From Halobacillus faecis (GTDB lineage Bacteria; Bacillota; Bacilli; Bacillales; Halobacillaceae): 64,000 nt of DNA. Positions 34,455-43,341 of this stretch are shown here, piece after piece (positions within the stretch are counted from its first letter, which is position 1; each line of letters starts with the position of its first letter). Under the pieces are notes generated by a model. It was not told where the DNA came from and ran no database searches. It worked only from the letters and a program-made list of their open reading frames with translations. The stretch spans positions 124,001 to 188,000 of the forward strand of contig NZ_BJYD01000004.1 in the NCBI RefSeq assembly GCF_007991335.1. Reading direction: 5' to 3'. The position numbers and the translations under genes were made by a program.

Positions 34455-34474
34455 AAGAAGTGGGAGGAAACATC

Positions 34475-34819
34475 ATGTATAAAATCAGCGAATTTTCACA
34501 ACTGACCGGGCTCAGTAAAGAAACACTCCGGTACTATGCAGAAGTCGGCCTGCTTGAGCCTGCCTACATCCATCCGGATAACCACTACAGGTATTATGAT
34601 GATGGCAGTTATTTTTTGGCGCTCCTGCTGGGCAAACTACGGGGGCTTGGTTTCACCATTCAGGAAATGAAAAAAGTGATGAAGGATGAATCCTTCTTAC
34701 AACTGGAAGCATTGCTACTTGAAAAACGGAAAAAGATTCATGATGAAATGCAGGTGCTGCAAGAAAGGCTGGCGGACATTGATGCATTTTTAGAATCTGG
34801 CAGGGAGGAAGACCAATGA
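34475..34819 (+). CDS. MerR family transcriptional regulator
   Basis: 114 residues. Winged helix MYKISEFSQLTGLSKETLRY then YAEVGLLEPAYIHPDNHYRYY, followed by the long dimer helix (MQVLQERLADIDAFLE). No C-terminal effector domain or metal-binding Cys, so signal sensing may depend on the partner SRPBCC protein, whose ATG overlaps this stop (ATGA). ATG follows GGGAGGAAAC. Probably autoregulated through the 20-base spacer promoter. Confidence 0.9.
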   Translation: MYKISEFSQLTGLSKETLRYYAEVGLLEPAYIHPDNHYRYYDDGSYFLALLLGKLRGLGFTIQEMKKVMKDESFLQLEALLLEKRKKIHDEMQVLQERLADIDAFLESGREEDQ

Positions 34820-35274
34820 TCCAATGGGAAAATGACAGAGTGATTGCCGCACCAATTGACGAAGTCTGGGAGCTTTTCAGAGATTACAACATTAAGCGGA
34901 TCATGCCTAAAGTCGAAGAGCATGAACTGATTGAGAAAACGGAAAAGGAAGTAGGGGCCAAACACCGCCAAACGTACCGGGAAGGGAAGCGTCTGGAAAC
35001 TTACACGGTGGAGACGCTCGTTTATGAAGAAACACCGGAACGCAAGCATAAAAAAATCGCTTTCGTCATAGGGAAAGCGTTTGAAGTGACGGCTTCCTTT
35101 TTATTGGAGAAAGTGGATGACGAACACACAAGGCTTACGTATTCTGGACAGAACAAAGGGGTGAACTTCGTCGGTAAGGCTATGATGAAACTGGCCAACA
35201 AAAAAGGAAATGAGCGTGTCGTCGAAGAATTCCTGGATCGTGTTGAAAAAGAAGCCACGCATACGAACGTATAA
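34816..35274 (+). CDS. SRPBCC (START-like) ligand-binding protein
   Basis: 152 residues. N-terminal VIAAPIDEVWELFRDYN and the C-terminal helix GKAMMKLANKKGNERVVEEF are typical of the polyketide-cyclase/START-like fold, which encloses hydrophobic ligands. Translationally coupled to merR, so it may bind or process the inducer. A terminator lies just after the stop. Confidence 0.85.
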   Translation: MIQWENDRVIAAPIDEVWELFRDYNIKRIMPKVEEHELIEKTEKEVGAKHRQTYREGKRLETYTVETLVYEETPERKHKKIAFVIGKAFEVTASFLLEKVDDEHTRLTYSGQNKGVNFVGKAMMKLANKKGNERVVEEFLDRVEKEATHTNV

Positions 35275-35278
35275 ACGT

Positions 35279-35304
35279 ACCCGTCGAACGACGGGTTTTG
35301 TTTT
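35279..35304 (+). terminator. Terminator of the merR-SRPBCC unit
   Basis: ACCCGTCG/CGACGGGT with AA loop, then TTTTGTTTTG. Confidence 0.88.
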
Positions 35305-35394
35305 GTCTCCTCCACTATATGGAAATGTGGACACGTATGATTTTCTCTGATCCTGCATAGAAATGGTTATAGTTTGGAGAAGGGGATGAGGTGT

Positions 35395-36261
35395 ATGAGT
35401 CAGATTCCATATGGCTATGGATACCCGCAAGCAAGGGCGATTAGAAGTGCTGAGCAAAACACCGAGGACATTTTGGAAGGAATCAAAAAGAAGGATGTGG
35501 CCGTTCAAATTTTTCGTCAGTTGGCTGAAGTTGCTCCAGATGAGTCCTATCAGATCGAAATCCAACAAGCATTAGAGAATGAGCAGAGGCATTTGAATCA
35601 TTTCAAGAATTTATATACATCATGGACAGGTGAGCAGCCTGAATATGAAAAAGAAGACACGGACTTCCGGACGTTTGAAGAAGGATTAAGAGCGGGCTAT
35701 GATCATGGCGTGGAAGAATTTGAAATGTACCAAAAAGCGTACTTAAAAAACCAGGGAAATCAGCTGGGGGACGTATTCTACAGAGCCTGTCACGATAAGG
35801 CTGTCACGACCAACCGAATCGTCGCTTTCTCCCGGGGGGAAGGCCGGATTGTCATCAAAGATTATGGCGGGCAGCCGTTCGTTCTCAATATTGAAGAAGC
35901 GACGACGCAAAACCGTACCTTCCGGACAGCTTTATGGACGGGAGACCATCTCCAAGTGACTTTGATGAGTATAGCGGTAGGGGATGATATCGGTTTGGAA
36001 GTCCACCCTGATGTGGATCAGTTTTTAAGAATTGAGCAAGGGCAGGGCCTCGTCCAAATGGGGGATACGAAAGATCAGTTGACCTTCCAGCAGCAAGTAT
36101 CGGATGACTTTGCCATCATGGTGCCTGCAGGGAAATGGCACAACCTGACTAATACAGGTCAGCAGCCTTTAAAACTGTATTCCATCTATGCACCGCCAGA
36201 GCACCCTTTCGGAACCGTTCACAAAACGAAAGCAGATGCAATGGCTGCTGAGGAATCATAA
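35395..36261 (+). CDS. Ferritin-like plus cupin fusion protein
   Basis: 288 residues, two domains. Residues about 12-145 are helical with ferritin-like Glu/His spacing: RQLAEVAPDESYQIEIQQAL then ENEQRHLNHFKNLY, and later GVEEFEMYQKAYLKN. Residues about 165-280 form a cupin: GLEVHPDVDQFLRIEQGQG and PAGKWHNLTNTGQ hold the two metal motifs. The cupin half alone is a well-known small family; the N-terminal extension would bring a second possible di-metal site. ATG 35395 or 35386 may start it. Confidence 0.75.
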   Translation: MSQIPYGYGYPQARAIRSAEQNTEDILEGIKKKDVAVQIFRQLAEVAPDESYQIEIQQALENEQRHLNHFKNLYTSWTGEQPEYEKEDTDFRTFEEGLRAGYDHGVEEFEMYQKAYLKNQGNQLGDVFYRACHDKAVTTNRIVAFSRGEGRIVIKDYGGQPFVLNIEEATTQNRTFRTALWTGDHLQVTLMSIAVGDDIGLEVHPDVDQFLRIEQGQGLVQMGDTKDQLTFQQQVSDDFAIMVPAGKWHNLTNTGQQPLKLYSIYAPPEHPFGTVHKTKADAMAAEES

Positions 36262-36323
36262 GCACGTTGCAGGGCATGGTGTTGTAGTCGAGCGAGTCAC
36301 CTATGTGTTCACACATGACCTGG

Positions 36324-36357
36324 AGACCAAATTGTAGAGAATTTGGTCTTTTTTTTA
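36324..36357 (+). terminator. Terminator of the cupin fusion gene
   Basis: AGACCAAAT/ATTTGGTCT stem followed by eight T. Confidence 0.9.
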
Positions 36358-36492
36358 TAAATGCACTCATGATTATGGGGAGGAAACGGGATGAGCTTAA
36401 CGAATCTTGATGAATAAAAGGATCGTTATTATTTGATTTTGAAAAGGTCGTGTTCATAAAAGGGATAAGATGTTAGTTACGGGGGTGCTTAC

Positions 36493-36870
36493 ATGGTCAC
36501 AGCATGGATAGGAAGTATCACGTTATTGGGCGTGGCCATTTTATACGGGTTGTTAGCTTTAGGTTCGCCCTATGGAGAGTTTGCTATGGGTGGAAAATAT
36601 CAAACCTTACCGAAAAAGATGCGCCTCGCCTGTGTGCTATCCCTATTGATTCAATTGGCTGCCATCCTGTTTCTTTTGCAAATGGGAAATGTCTTATCCA
36701 TCGTTTTCCTAGCCCCCATGGCAAAAGAAGTGTGTTATTTCTTCGCGCTCTATTTATTTCTGAATACAGTCCTGAATGCTTTTTCTAAAAGTAGGAAGGA
36801 AACGTTTGTCATGACACCTTTATCTTTCATTGCAGCGGTCTGCTTTTTCCTCACGGCGTGGAATGGGTAG
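36493..36870 (+). CDS. Four-TM integral membrane protein
   Basis: 125 residues, hydrophobic segments at about 4-24, 44-64, 68-92 and 104-122. GSPYGEFAMGGKYQTLPKKM forms the first loop and recurs in small membrane proteins of Bacilli of unknown function. ATG 36493 has GGGGGTG upstream. Confidence 0.65.
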   Translation: MVTAWIGSITLLGVAILYGLLALGSPYGEFAMGGKYQTLPKKMRLACVLSLLIQLAAILFLLQMGNVLSIVFLAPMAKEVCYFFALYLFLNTVLNAFSKSRKETFVMTPLSFIAAVCFFLTAWNG

Positions 36871-37103
36871 TGTGGCTGTTTCCTGTTCACGCAGAGACTT
36901 TTAAGGTCCAAATTTGCTGATCTGTTTTTACGTCCCGTTTCACATCCAACCGCCTGTATTGTGCAACTCCTTGTAATTCTCCACGTTTATAGATAGAAAA
37001 AAATGTGCGCCCCTGTCATACTAAGGATAACGAATATTTTCAGGGGATTTACGGGCAAAGTGTTCATTATAATCGCCCGTGAACGTTGGAGGAGGGATTG
37101 GTA

Positions 37104-38153
37104 TTGGTATCAATTGTCATCTGGACGGTGATTTTTTTATTCATCGTGCAATTATGTCTTGTAGGTGCGCTGGTCGTTTCAAAGATACAAAGTTTGAAAG
37201 AAGAAAAGCTCATTTCGAGATACGTGGAAGAATACGAAGAGCCGTTTTTTCATTATTTGGAAAGGGAGACAGAAGAATGTCCGGATCTCCCCCGCGACAT
37301 CCGTGATCGTGTGCTGATTGTTGAGCAGTTGTTGAATCGTTTCGTGGATCAGACTAGAGTGGAGATCGAATATACGAGACTTCAAGAAACGGCCCATACA
37401 TACCTCTCTCGTTCATACCGTCTTTTTTTGAAAAATGGGAGTTGGGCCCAGCGGGTGAACACCCTCTATTATATAGAGGATTTTGATATGGTTGATTTAA
37501 AACAAGAGGTTTGGCAGTATTTCAGCCGGCTCTCTGTACTGGACGAAGAATACAGACAGGCGGTGAGGGTGCTTGCTTCCTTTCAGGACGAACGAGTCAT
37601 TCGTTTGCTGCTGAATTCGGAAATGATTCCGCAGCGTCTTGTCAAACAAGTCCTGCGCCGGTTCCAAGACGACCTTTTCCAACAGATGGTGATGGTGATC
37701 GAGGATGAACCAGGGCGAGTTCCCAGTCAGGTGCATCTGGCTGTTGTTGCTTACTGTGGGGAAAGAGGGTCGTTGGATGACCTACCTTTCATTGAGCGTA
37801 TGCTCCAATTTCCATCCAAAGAAATCCGTCTTAAAGCCCTTCGGAGCTTAATGGAATTGAAAGCCTGTACCGATCCGGAAAAGCTGACTAGGTTCTACCT
37901 GTCAGATATTTGGGAAGAGCGGATGTATGTGGCAAAAATAGCGGGTCGTCTGAAGTGGGAATCTGCCCAGGATCCTCTGCTCAAACTTGCTGGAGACTCT
38001 CACTGGTGGGTAAGGTATGCGGCTTGTGAAGCGATGAAGAACCTGCCTGATGGGCATCGTTTGCTTGAATATACATACAACCATCATGAGGATAAATTTG
38101 CCCGATCGATGGCAAGGCAGCATTTGACAGTGAAAGTGGGTGAAGCCATATGA
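37104..38153 (+). CDS. Membrane-anchored HEAT-repeat protein
   Basis: 349 residues from TTG 37104, which lies at good distance from GGAGGAGGG (37088-37096); TTG 37086 and 37098 are worse placed. One N-terminal TM helix (VIWTVIFLFIVQLCLVGALVV) is followed by helical repeats, for example WAQRVNTLYYIEDFDM, EEYRQAVRVLASFQDERVI, KEIRLKALRSLMELKA and HWWVRYAACEAMKNL. HEAT repeats mediate protein contacts. The stop overlaps the glycosyltransferase start (ATGA), so it is probably an accessory of that enzyme. TATAAT at 37068-37073 may be its promoter -10. Confidence 0.8.
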   Translation: MVSIVIWTVIFLFIVQLCLVGALVVSKIQSLKEEKLISRYVEEYEEPFFHYLERETEECPDLPRDIRDRVLIVEQLLNRFVDQTRVEIEYTRLQETAHTYLSRSYRLFLKNGSWAQRVNTLYYIEDFDMVDLKQEVWQYFSRLSVLDEEYRQAVRVLASFQDERVIRLLLNSEMIPQRLVKQVLRRFQDDLFQQMVMVIEDEPGRVPSQVHLAVVAYCGERGSLDDLPFIERMLQFPSKEIRLKALRSLMELKACTDPEKLTRFYLSDIWEERMYVAKIAGRLKWESAQDPLLKLAGDSHWWVRYAACEAMKNLPDGHRLLEYTYNHHEDKFARSMARQHLTVKVGEAI

Positions 38154-39571
38154 GTGTGGATTTTTTGTATAACACGTTAGAAATGATGGGGTATCTCGTC
38201 ATTATTTACATGATTGTCGTAGCCGTTGTCTATCTTACGTTATTTTTAATCGCAAGTCCCCATATCCGGAAAGAGAAGGGCCTTCATAGAGAAGAACTTA
38301 TTGAAGATACGGCTGTCAATACAGATACATTTCCAGTTTCCGTCCTCGTCCCCGCCTATAATGAAGAGGTCGGTGTCGTGAGCACAGCCCGGTCGATGCT
38401 GGCCTTGAATTACCCTCAGTCCGAGGTCATCGTCATTGACGATGGTTCGAAGGATGAAACGGCTGCGCGCATGATCGATACGTTCGCCATGGAACCAATG
38501 GAACTCGCCGTCCGTCGTCACTTCAAAACCCAGGACATTCTAGAAGGGTATCAGTCGACGACCCACCCGAACCTCTATCTACTGAGAAAAGAGAATGGAG
38601 GAAAAGCGGATGCTCTCAATGCAGGAATCAATTTTTCCAAGTATCCTTATTTCGCAGCGATCGATGGCGATTCCATTCTGGACCGTGATGCACTGTTGAA
38701 GACGATGAAACCGATCATCGATTCCAATGGGACCGTTACAGCGACTGGCGGGACGGTGAGAATCGCAAATGGTTCCAAAATCATTAAAGGGGTCGTCAAG
38801 CGAATCGGTTTACCGAAGCAGCCGATGCTTCTCATGCAAATCGTAGAATATTTCCGAGCTTTCTTAATTGGAAGACTGGGTCTTTCCAAATTGAACATTC
38901 TTTTAATCATCTCAGGAGCCTTCGGTGTTTTTGAGAAAAATCGCGTCATTAAAGCGGGAGGCTATGATCCGAATACGGTCGGTGAGGATATGGAGCTCAT
39001 TGTGCGGATCCACCGGTCGCTCAAAGATGAAAAGTCACGCCAGAGGATCGAGTATATCCAGGATCCGGTCTGTTGGACAGAAGCTCCTTCGACCTTTTCT
39101 TCTCTGAGAGCGCAGAGGAAGAGATGGCAGAAAGGACTTGCGGAAACTCTGTGGAAACACAAAGAAATGATCTTTAACCCCCGGTACAAGGGGATCGGCA
39201 TGTTTTCACTTCCTTATTATCTATTTGTTGAATTACTGAGTGCGATTTTTGAAGTGATCGGATACTTCATCATCATTTCAGGTGTTTTCTTTTCTTTTGT
39301 ATCGATCGAAATCACCATTGTCGTCGGTTTGTTGACGGTCTTTTATGGTTCGATGATTTCCTCTCTCGCCGTCTTATTAGAAGAGTGGACCTATCATAAA
39401 AACCCTGATCCTAAGAGCGTCATTCTCTTGTATCTATGGGCTCTCTCGGAAAGTTTCTGGTACCGGCCTCTTTTGGTTTGGTGGAGATGTGAAGGGTTGT
39501 TCCTGTTTCTCACAAAAAGGAAAAGCTCGTGGGGGAATATGAATAGAAAAGGTCTATCGCAGGAATATTAG
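38150..39571 (+). CDS. Membrane glycosyltransferase family 2, processive polysaccharide synthase-like
   Basis: 473 residues. One N-terminal TM helix, a GT-A catalytic domain with VIVIDDGSKDET (Asp97-Asp98), AAIDGDSIL (Asp172-x-Asp174), the acceptor-site Glu-Asp (TVGEDMELIVR) and the QRKRWQKG motif, then about four C-terminal helices. This is the layout of PgaC/IcaA, BcsA and hyaluronan synthases. No deacetylase, export or c-di-GMP genes adjoin; the HEAT protein is the only partner. Product is likely an exopolysaccharide, chemistry unknown. Confidence 0.88.
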   Translation: MSVDFLYNTLEMMGYLVIIYMIVVAVVYLTLFLIASPHIRKEKGLHREELIEDTAVNTDTFPVSVLVPAYNEEVGVVSTARSMLALNYPQSEVIVIDDGSKDETAARMIDTFAMEPMELAVRRHFKTQDILEGYQSTTHPNLYLLRKENGGKADALNAGINFSKYPYFAAIDGDSILDRDALLKTMKPIIDSNGTVTATGGTVRIANGSKIIKGVVKRIGLPKQPMLLMQIVEYFRAFLIGRLGLSKLNILLIISGAFGVFEKNRVIKAGGYDPNTVGEDMELIVRIHRSLKDEKSRQRIEYIQDPVCWTEAPSTFSSLRAQRKRWQKGLAETLWKHKEMIFNPRYKGIGMFSLPYYLFVELLSAIFEVIGYFIIISGVFFSFVSIEITIVVGLLTVFYGSMISSLAVLLEEWTYHKNPDPKSVILLYLWALSESFWYRPLLVWWRCEGLFLFLTKRKSSWGNMNRKGLSQEY

Positions 39572-39667
39572 TTTCTCTTGGAATCTTCAAATCTAGAATA
39601 AGTGCACAGGTTCCTAGAGGAAATGACTTCTGGTATGGAGAATCTATACACGAAAGGAGGTCATGTC

Positions 39668-40138
39668 ATGGAAGTGAATATTGTTACTTTACCCGCTTTC
39701 AAGGTAAGAGGGCGAAAATGGGAAGGAACTTATCAACAAGTCCCTGGATTAAAAGAAGTGATTAAAAAGGTGGAAAATGAAAAAGAAGAAATAAATCCTA
39801 TGGACCCGGATTATCAATGGGGGTTATCGGTTCATACGATTGAAAATGGCTTTGTCCATTTCAGCGGCTTCGAGGTGGAAGATGCGAACACTCAAGAAGA
39901 TTATGAGGAAATGAACGTACAGTTCCATACATATATGAACGTTCATCATCCGAAAGGCAGAGATATTGGTGAAACCTATGCATCGATCTACCAATGGTTC
40001 AGAGATGGAAATGCGAAGCCCTACCTTGAGCCGGCAACGAACTATTATGATGGGCTGCCATTAAAATTCGAAAAGTATCCCGTCGACCGGGATTTTGATG
40101 ATCCTCATTTTGATATTTACATTCCTATACAAGCGTAA
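39668..40138 (+). CDS. Stand-alone GyrI-like (effector-binding) domain protein
   Basis: 156 residues from ATG 39668 (GAAAGGAGG upstream). TLPAFKVRGRKWEGTYQQV, FVHFSGFEVED and DFDDPHFDIYIPIQA are characteristic of GyrI/Rob-type drug-binding domains without a DNA-binding part. Such proteins hydrolyse or sequester electrophiles or act as gyrase inhibitors; which applies here is unknown. Convergent with guaC. Confidence 0.8.
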   Translation: MEVNIVTLPAFKVRGRKWEGTYQQVPGLKEVIKKVENEKEEINPMDPDYQWGLSVHTIENGFVHFSGFEVEDANTQEDYEEMNVQFHTYMNVHHPKGRDIGETYASIYQWFRDGNAKPYLEPATNYYDGLPLKFEKYPVDRDFDDPHFDIYIPIQA

Positions 40139-40141
40139 AAT

Positions 40142-40170
40142 AAAAAGAGCCCGCTCGGGGCTCTTTTTTA
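40142..40170. terminator. Bidirectional terminator between GyrI-like gene and guaC
   Basis: AAAGAGCCC (40144-40152) pairs with GGGCTCTTT (40158-40166); T run follows on both strands. Confidence 0.9.
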
Positions 40171-41151
40171 ATAGACTTTATCTCCATTGAAGATGGAATT
40201 TTTAACGATGACATAGTCGACGTGCCGGATACTGTCAAGGTCTGTGCCACCAGCGTAACTGATTGCGGACTGCAGGTCCTGTTCCATTTCTGTCAGTGTA
40301 TCTTGAAGGGCACCTTTATGTTCGACAAACATTTTCTTGCCTTCTACGTTCTTCTTTTCTCCTTTTTGGAACTCAGAAGCAGAGCCGAAGTATTCCTTGT
40401 AAAGCTTGCCGTCTCTTTCAACTGTGTCACCAGGAGACTCTTCGTGACCGGCGAAAAGAGAGCCAATCATGACCATCGTCGCGCCAAAACGGATGGATTT
40501 GGCGATGTCGCCATGAGTGCGGATACCGCCATCAGCGATGACAGGTTTGCTTGCCGCTTTCGCACACCAGCGCAGTGCGGCCAACTGCCAGCCTCCTGTA
40601 CCGAATCCGGTTTTGATTTTCGTGATGCACACTTTTCCTGGTCCGATTCCTACCTTGGTTGCGTCCGCTCCTGCGTTTTCCAGTTCACGGACGGCTTCAG
40701 GTGTTCCGACATTTCCAGCGATCACAAACGTTTCCGGCAAATGTTGTTTGATGTGTTGAATCATTTCAATGACAGCTGTGGAATGGCCGTGGGCGATATC
40801 GATCGTGATGTATTCAGGGACCAGTTCCTTCGTCGCTAACATCTGAACAAACTCATATTCCTCCGGCTTCACACCAACACTGATGGAAGCGATCAATCCT
40901 TGTGCGTGCATCTTTTCGACAAAAGACAAACGAGTTTCCGGCTCAAAGCGGTGCATGACATAGAAATAACCTTCTTGTGCTAATTGAGTTGCGATCGTTT
41001 CATCGATGATCGTCTGCATGTTGGCAGGGACGACAGGAAGTTTGAATGTATGGTTGCCGAGCTTTACGGACGGATCACAGGCCGAACGGCTGTTTACGAC
41101 ACATTTTGCGGGAATCAGTTGAATATCTTCATAATCAAATACGTTTTCCAT
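40168..41151 (-). CDS. guaC: GMP reductase
   Basis: 327 residues, the usual size of type 2 GMP reductase. Converts GMP to IMP with NADPH. Key features: [12 protein letters not shown], the catalytic loop [13 protein letters not shown] with Cys, and [10 protein letters not shown]. It lacks the CBS domains of IMP dehydrogenase. ATG 41151 is eight bases from TAGGAG, while GTG 41160 abuts it. A PurR-box pair lies directly upstream, as known for Bacillus subtilis guaC. Confidence 0.95.
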   Translation of the reverse strand: MENVFDYEDIQLIPAKCVVNSRSACDPSVKLGNHTFKLPVVPANMQTIIDETIATQLAQEGYFYVMHRFEPETRLSFVEKMHAQGLIASISVGVKPEEYEFVQMLATKELVPEYITIDIAHGHSTAVIEMIQHIKQHLPETFVIAGNVGTPEAVRELENAGADATKVGIGPGKVCITKIKTGFGTGGWQLAALRWCAKAASKPVIADGGIRTHGDIAKSIRFGATMVMIGSLFAGHEESPGDTVERDGKLYKEYFGSASEFQKGEKKNVEGKKMFVEHKGALQDTLTEMEQDLQSAISYAGGTDLDSIRHVDYVIVKNSIFNGDKVY

Positions 41152-41164
41152 GGATTTCACTCCT

Positions 41165-41209
41165 AAAAACCGAATATTTTAAGGTTAGTTAATTTTATTG
41201 TTCGTACAT
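41165..41209 (-). promoter_or_regulatory. Inverted PurBox pair, likely PurR operator of guaC
   Basis: AAAAACCGAATATT (41165-41178) and ATTGTTCGTACAT (41197-41209, reverse complement ATGTACGAACAAT) match the Bacillus PurBox AWWWCCGAACWWT in opposed orientation, about 17 bases apart. guaC belongs to the established B. subtilis PurR regulon, so derepression when purines are scarce is expected. Confidence 0.75.
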
Positions 41210-41280
41210 TTGTAATTTACCTTATCTTTGTTCCGTTGTCAAAGGTTCATGGTAAAATGATGAAAAAAGGGGGAGAAAGT

Positions 41281-41823
41281 ATGTTTGTACATAAGATTGA
41301 TCATGAGCTATCACTTAAACTTGCAGGTCCAGAGGATGCGGAAGCACTATTTCAACTGACAGACGGTTCACGAATATATTTGCGTGAGTGGCTTCCATGG
41401 CTTGATTCTACGAAAACAGTGGAAGATACGAAATCATTCATTCAATCTGGGAGGCGAGGATTTTCAGAAAACAAAAGCATGACGACTATGGTAATCTATA
41501 ATAGCGTCATTGTTGGTACCGCAGGGTTTAATGAAATCGACCACACCAATAAAATCGTCAAAATCGGTTACTGGCTCGGGCAGGAATTCCAGGGGAAAGG
41601 AATCATGACCCGGGTGGCGAAAGCTTTGACGGATTATGCCTTATTGGAAATGAACATGAACCGAGTGGAGATCGGTGTGGCCGAAGGCAATGAAAAGAGC
41701 GCGGCCATTCCTAAGCGTCTTGGGTTCAAGGAGGAAGGAAGAATCAGGTGTGCAGAATGGTTGTATGACCATTATGTCGATCACACGATTTACGGAATCT
41801 TAGCGGATGAATGGCAGAAGTAG
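41281..41823 (+). CDS. GNAT acetyltransferase, ribosomal-protein-serine type (YdaF-like)
   Basis: 180 residues from ATG 41281 (GGGGGAGAAAG). REWLPWLDSTKTVEDTKSFI near residue 38, GYWLGQEFQGKGIMTRVAKA and closing EKSAAIPKRLGFKEEGRIR are characteristic of RimL/YdaF proteins that acetylate N-terminal residues of ribosomal proteins or small amines. Followed 40 bases later by the MFS pump. Confidence 0.9.
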   Translation: MFVHKIDHELSLKLAGPEDAEALFQLTDGSRIYLREWLPWLDSTKTVEDTKSFIQSGRRGFSENKSMTTMVIYNSVIVGTAGFNEIDHTNKIVKIGYWLGQEFQGKGIMTRVAKALTDYALLEMNMNRVEIGVAEGNEKSAAIPKRLGFKEEGRIRCAEWLYDHYVDHTIYGILADEWQK

Positions 41824-41863
41824 AATATTCGGATTTTAAATAAAGAGAAGTAGAGGGATAGAG

Positions 41864-43300
41864 ATGGAAAAGCACTACAATAGAAAAATCATACTCGTTA
41901 CATTCATGATCGGCGCATTTTTTGCCGTTCTGAATGAGACGCTGCTTAATATTGCACTCACAGAACTGATGGAAGTGTTCGGGCTGGATGCGCCTACGGT
42001 CCAATGGATGGCGACCGGGTTCATGCTGGTGATGGGGGTGTTGATGCCGGTTTCTGCGTTACTGATTCAATGGTTCACGACGAGACAAATGTTCATCGGG
42101 GTCATGACGGTGTTCTTAGCAGGAACGATCATCGCAGCATCGGCTATGAATTTCCCGATGCTTTTGACAGGACGGATGATTCAAGCGGTGGGAACCGGTT
42201 TATTGATTCCAGTCATTATGAACGCATTATTACTGCTTTATGAACCGGCAGTCCGTGGCCGGGTCATGGGGACGTTTGGTCTTGTCATCATGTTCGCCCC
42301 AGCCATCGGCCCTACGCTTTCCGGTGTCATCGTAGACTTCCTGGGCTGGAGATGGTTGTTCATCACCGTCATTCCGTTTGCTGTGTTTTCCATATTATTT
42401 GCTGTTAAGTTTTTGGAGAATGTAGGAGAAGTGACTCGTCCGAAAGCGGACATCATTTCAATCGTACTATCATCCGTTGGAATCGGCGGGATCGTCTACG
42501 GGTTCAGCAGCGCTGGGGAAAGTGGAGAAGGATTCTCTTCGATCAATATCATCATCATTTTAAGCATCGCTTTTCTCAGTTTAATTTTATTTGTCCTTAG
42601 ACAATTGAAATTAGAAGAACCGTTATTGGACGTTCGAGTGTTTACGTATACAAGCTATGCGAGAGGAATTACGATTTTCGTCATCGTCATCATGGCGATG
42701 TTCGCGTCGGAAATCGTCATGCCGATGTATTTGCAGGGGCCACTAGGATTCTCAGCCAAGACCGCGGGGTTATTGCTGCTTCCTGGTGCTTTACTCAATG
42801 GCTTGATGTCGCCGGTCATGGGTACACTTTTTGATAAGTTCGGTCCAAGGAAGTTGATCATTCCAGGTACATTGGTCCTTGTCGGTGTTATGATTTTCTT
42901 CAGCAATATCAATCCTTCCATTCCGGTTTGGTCCTTTATTCTTGCTTATGTGTTACTGATGCTTGCGGTGTCAGCGGTTCTTATGCCGTCACAGACCAAT
43001 GCGTTGAATGAGCTGCCTAAGCATTTGTATCCACACGGGACGGCGATTGCCAATACGCTGCAGCCGATTGGAGGAGCGCTTGGCGTTTCCATTTTCGTAA
43101 GCATTATGAGTCAGGGCGAGAGAAGCTATTTGAATAATGTCTCAGGTGACGTGACAGGCGAAGTCATGGATCGTGCCATGACTGTTGGAGTTCATCACGC
43201 CTATTGGTTTGCTTTAGGTCTTGCGATTCTCACATTCGTCGTTGCTTTGTTCATTAGAAAAGCCGTGGCTCCGGATTATTCACCAGAACAGCAATCATAG
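41864..43300 (+). CDS. MFS multidrug transporter, DHA2 (14-TM) family
   Basis: 478 residues, about fourteen transmembrane helices. Motif A-like QWFTTRQMFIGVM, motif C region VIMFAPAIGPTLSGVIVDF, and NALNELPKHLYPHGTAIANT typical of EmrB/LmrB/QacA-type proton-driven drug pumps. No TetR or MarR regulator adjoins. Strong terminator at the stop. Confidence 0.92.
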   Translation: MEKHYNRKIILVTFMIGAFFAVLNETLLNIALTELMEVFGLDAPTVQWMATGFMLVMGVLMPVSALLIQWFTTRQMFIGVMTVFLAGTIIAASAMNFPMLLTGRMIQAVGTGLLIPVIMNALLLLYEPAVRGRVMGTFGLVIMFAPAIGPTLSGVIVDFLGWRWLFITVIPFAVFSILFAVKFLENVGEVTRPKADIISIVLSSVGIGGIVYGFSSAGESGEGFSSINIIIILSIAFLSLILFVLRQLKLEEPLLDVRVFTYTSYARGITIFVIVIMAMFASEIVMPMYLQGPLGFSAKTAGLLLLPGALLNGLMSPVMGTLFDKFGPRKLIIPGTLVLVGVMIFFSNINPSIPVWSFILAYVLLMLAVSAVLMPSQTNALNELPKHLYPHGTAIANTLQPIGGALGVSIFVSIMSQGERSYLNNVSGDVTGEVMDRAMTVGVHHAYWFALGLAILTFVVALFIRKAVAPDYSPEQQS

Positions 43301-43341
43301 AGAAGCAGGACCTTTCCGCTGGAAAAGGTCCTGCTTTTTTA
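43300..43341. terminator. Bidirectional terminator between MFS and FusB-like genes
   Basis: AAGCAGGACCTT (43303-43314) pairs with AAGGTCCTGCTT (43325-43336), with T and A tracts. Confidence 0.92.
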
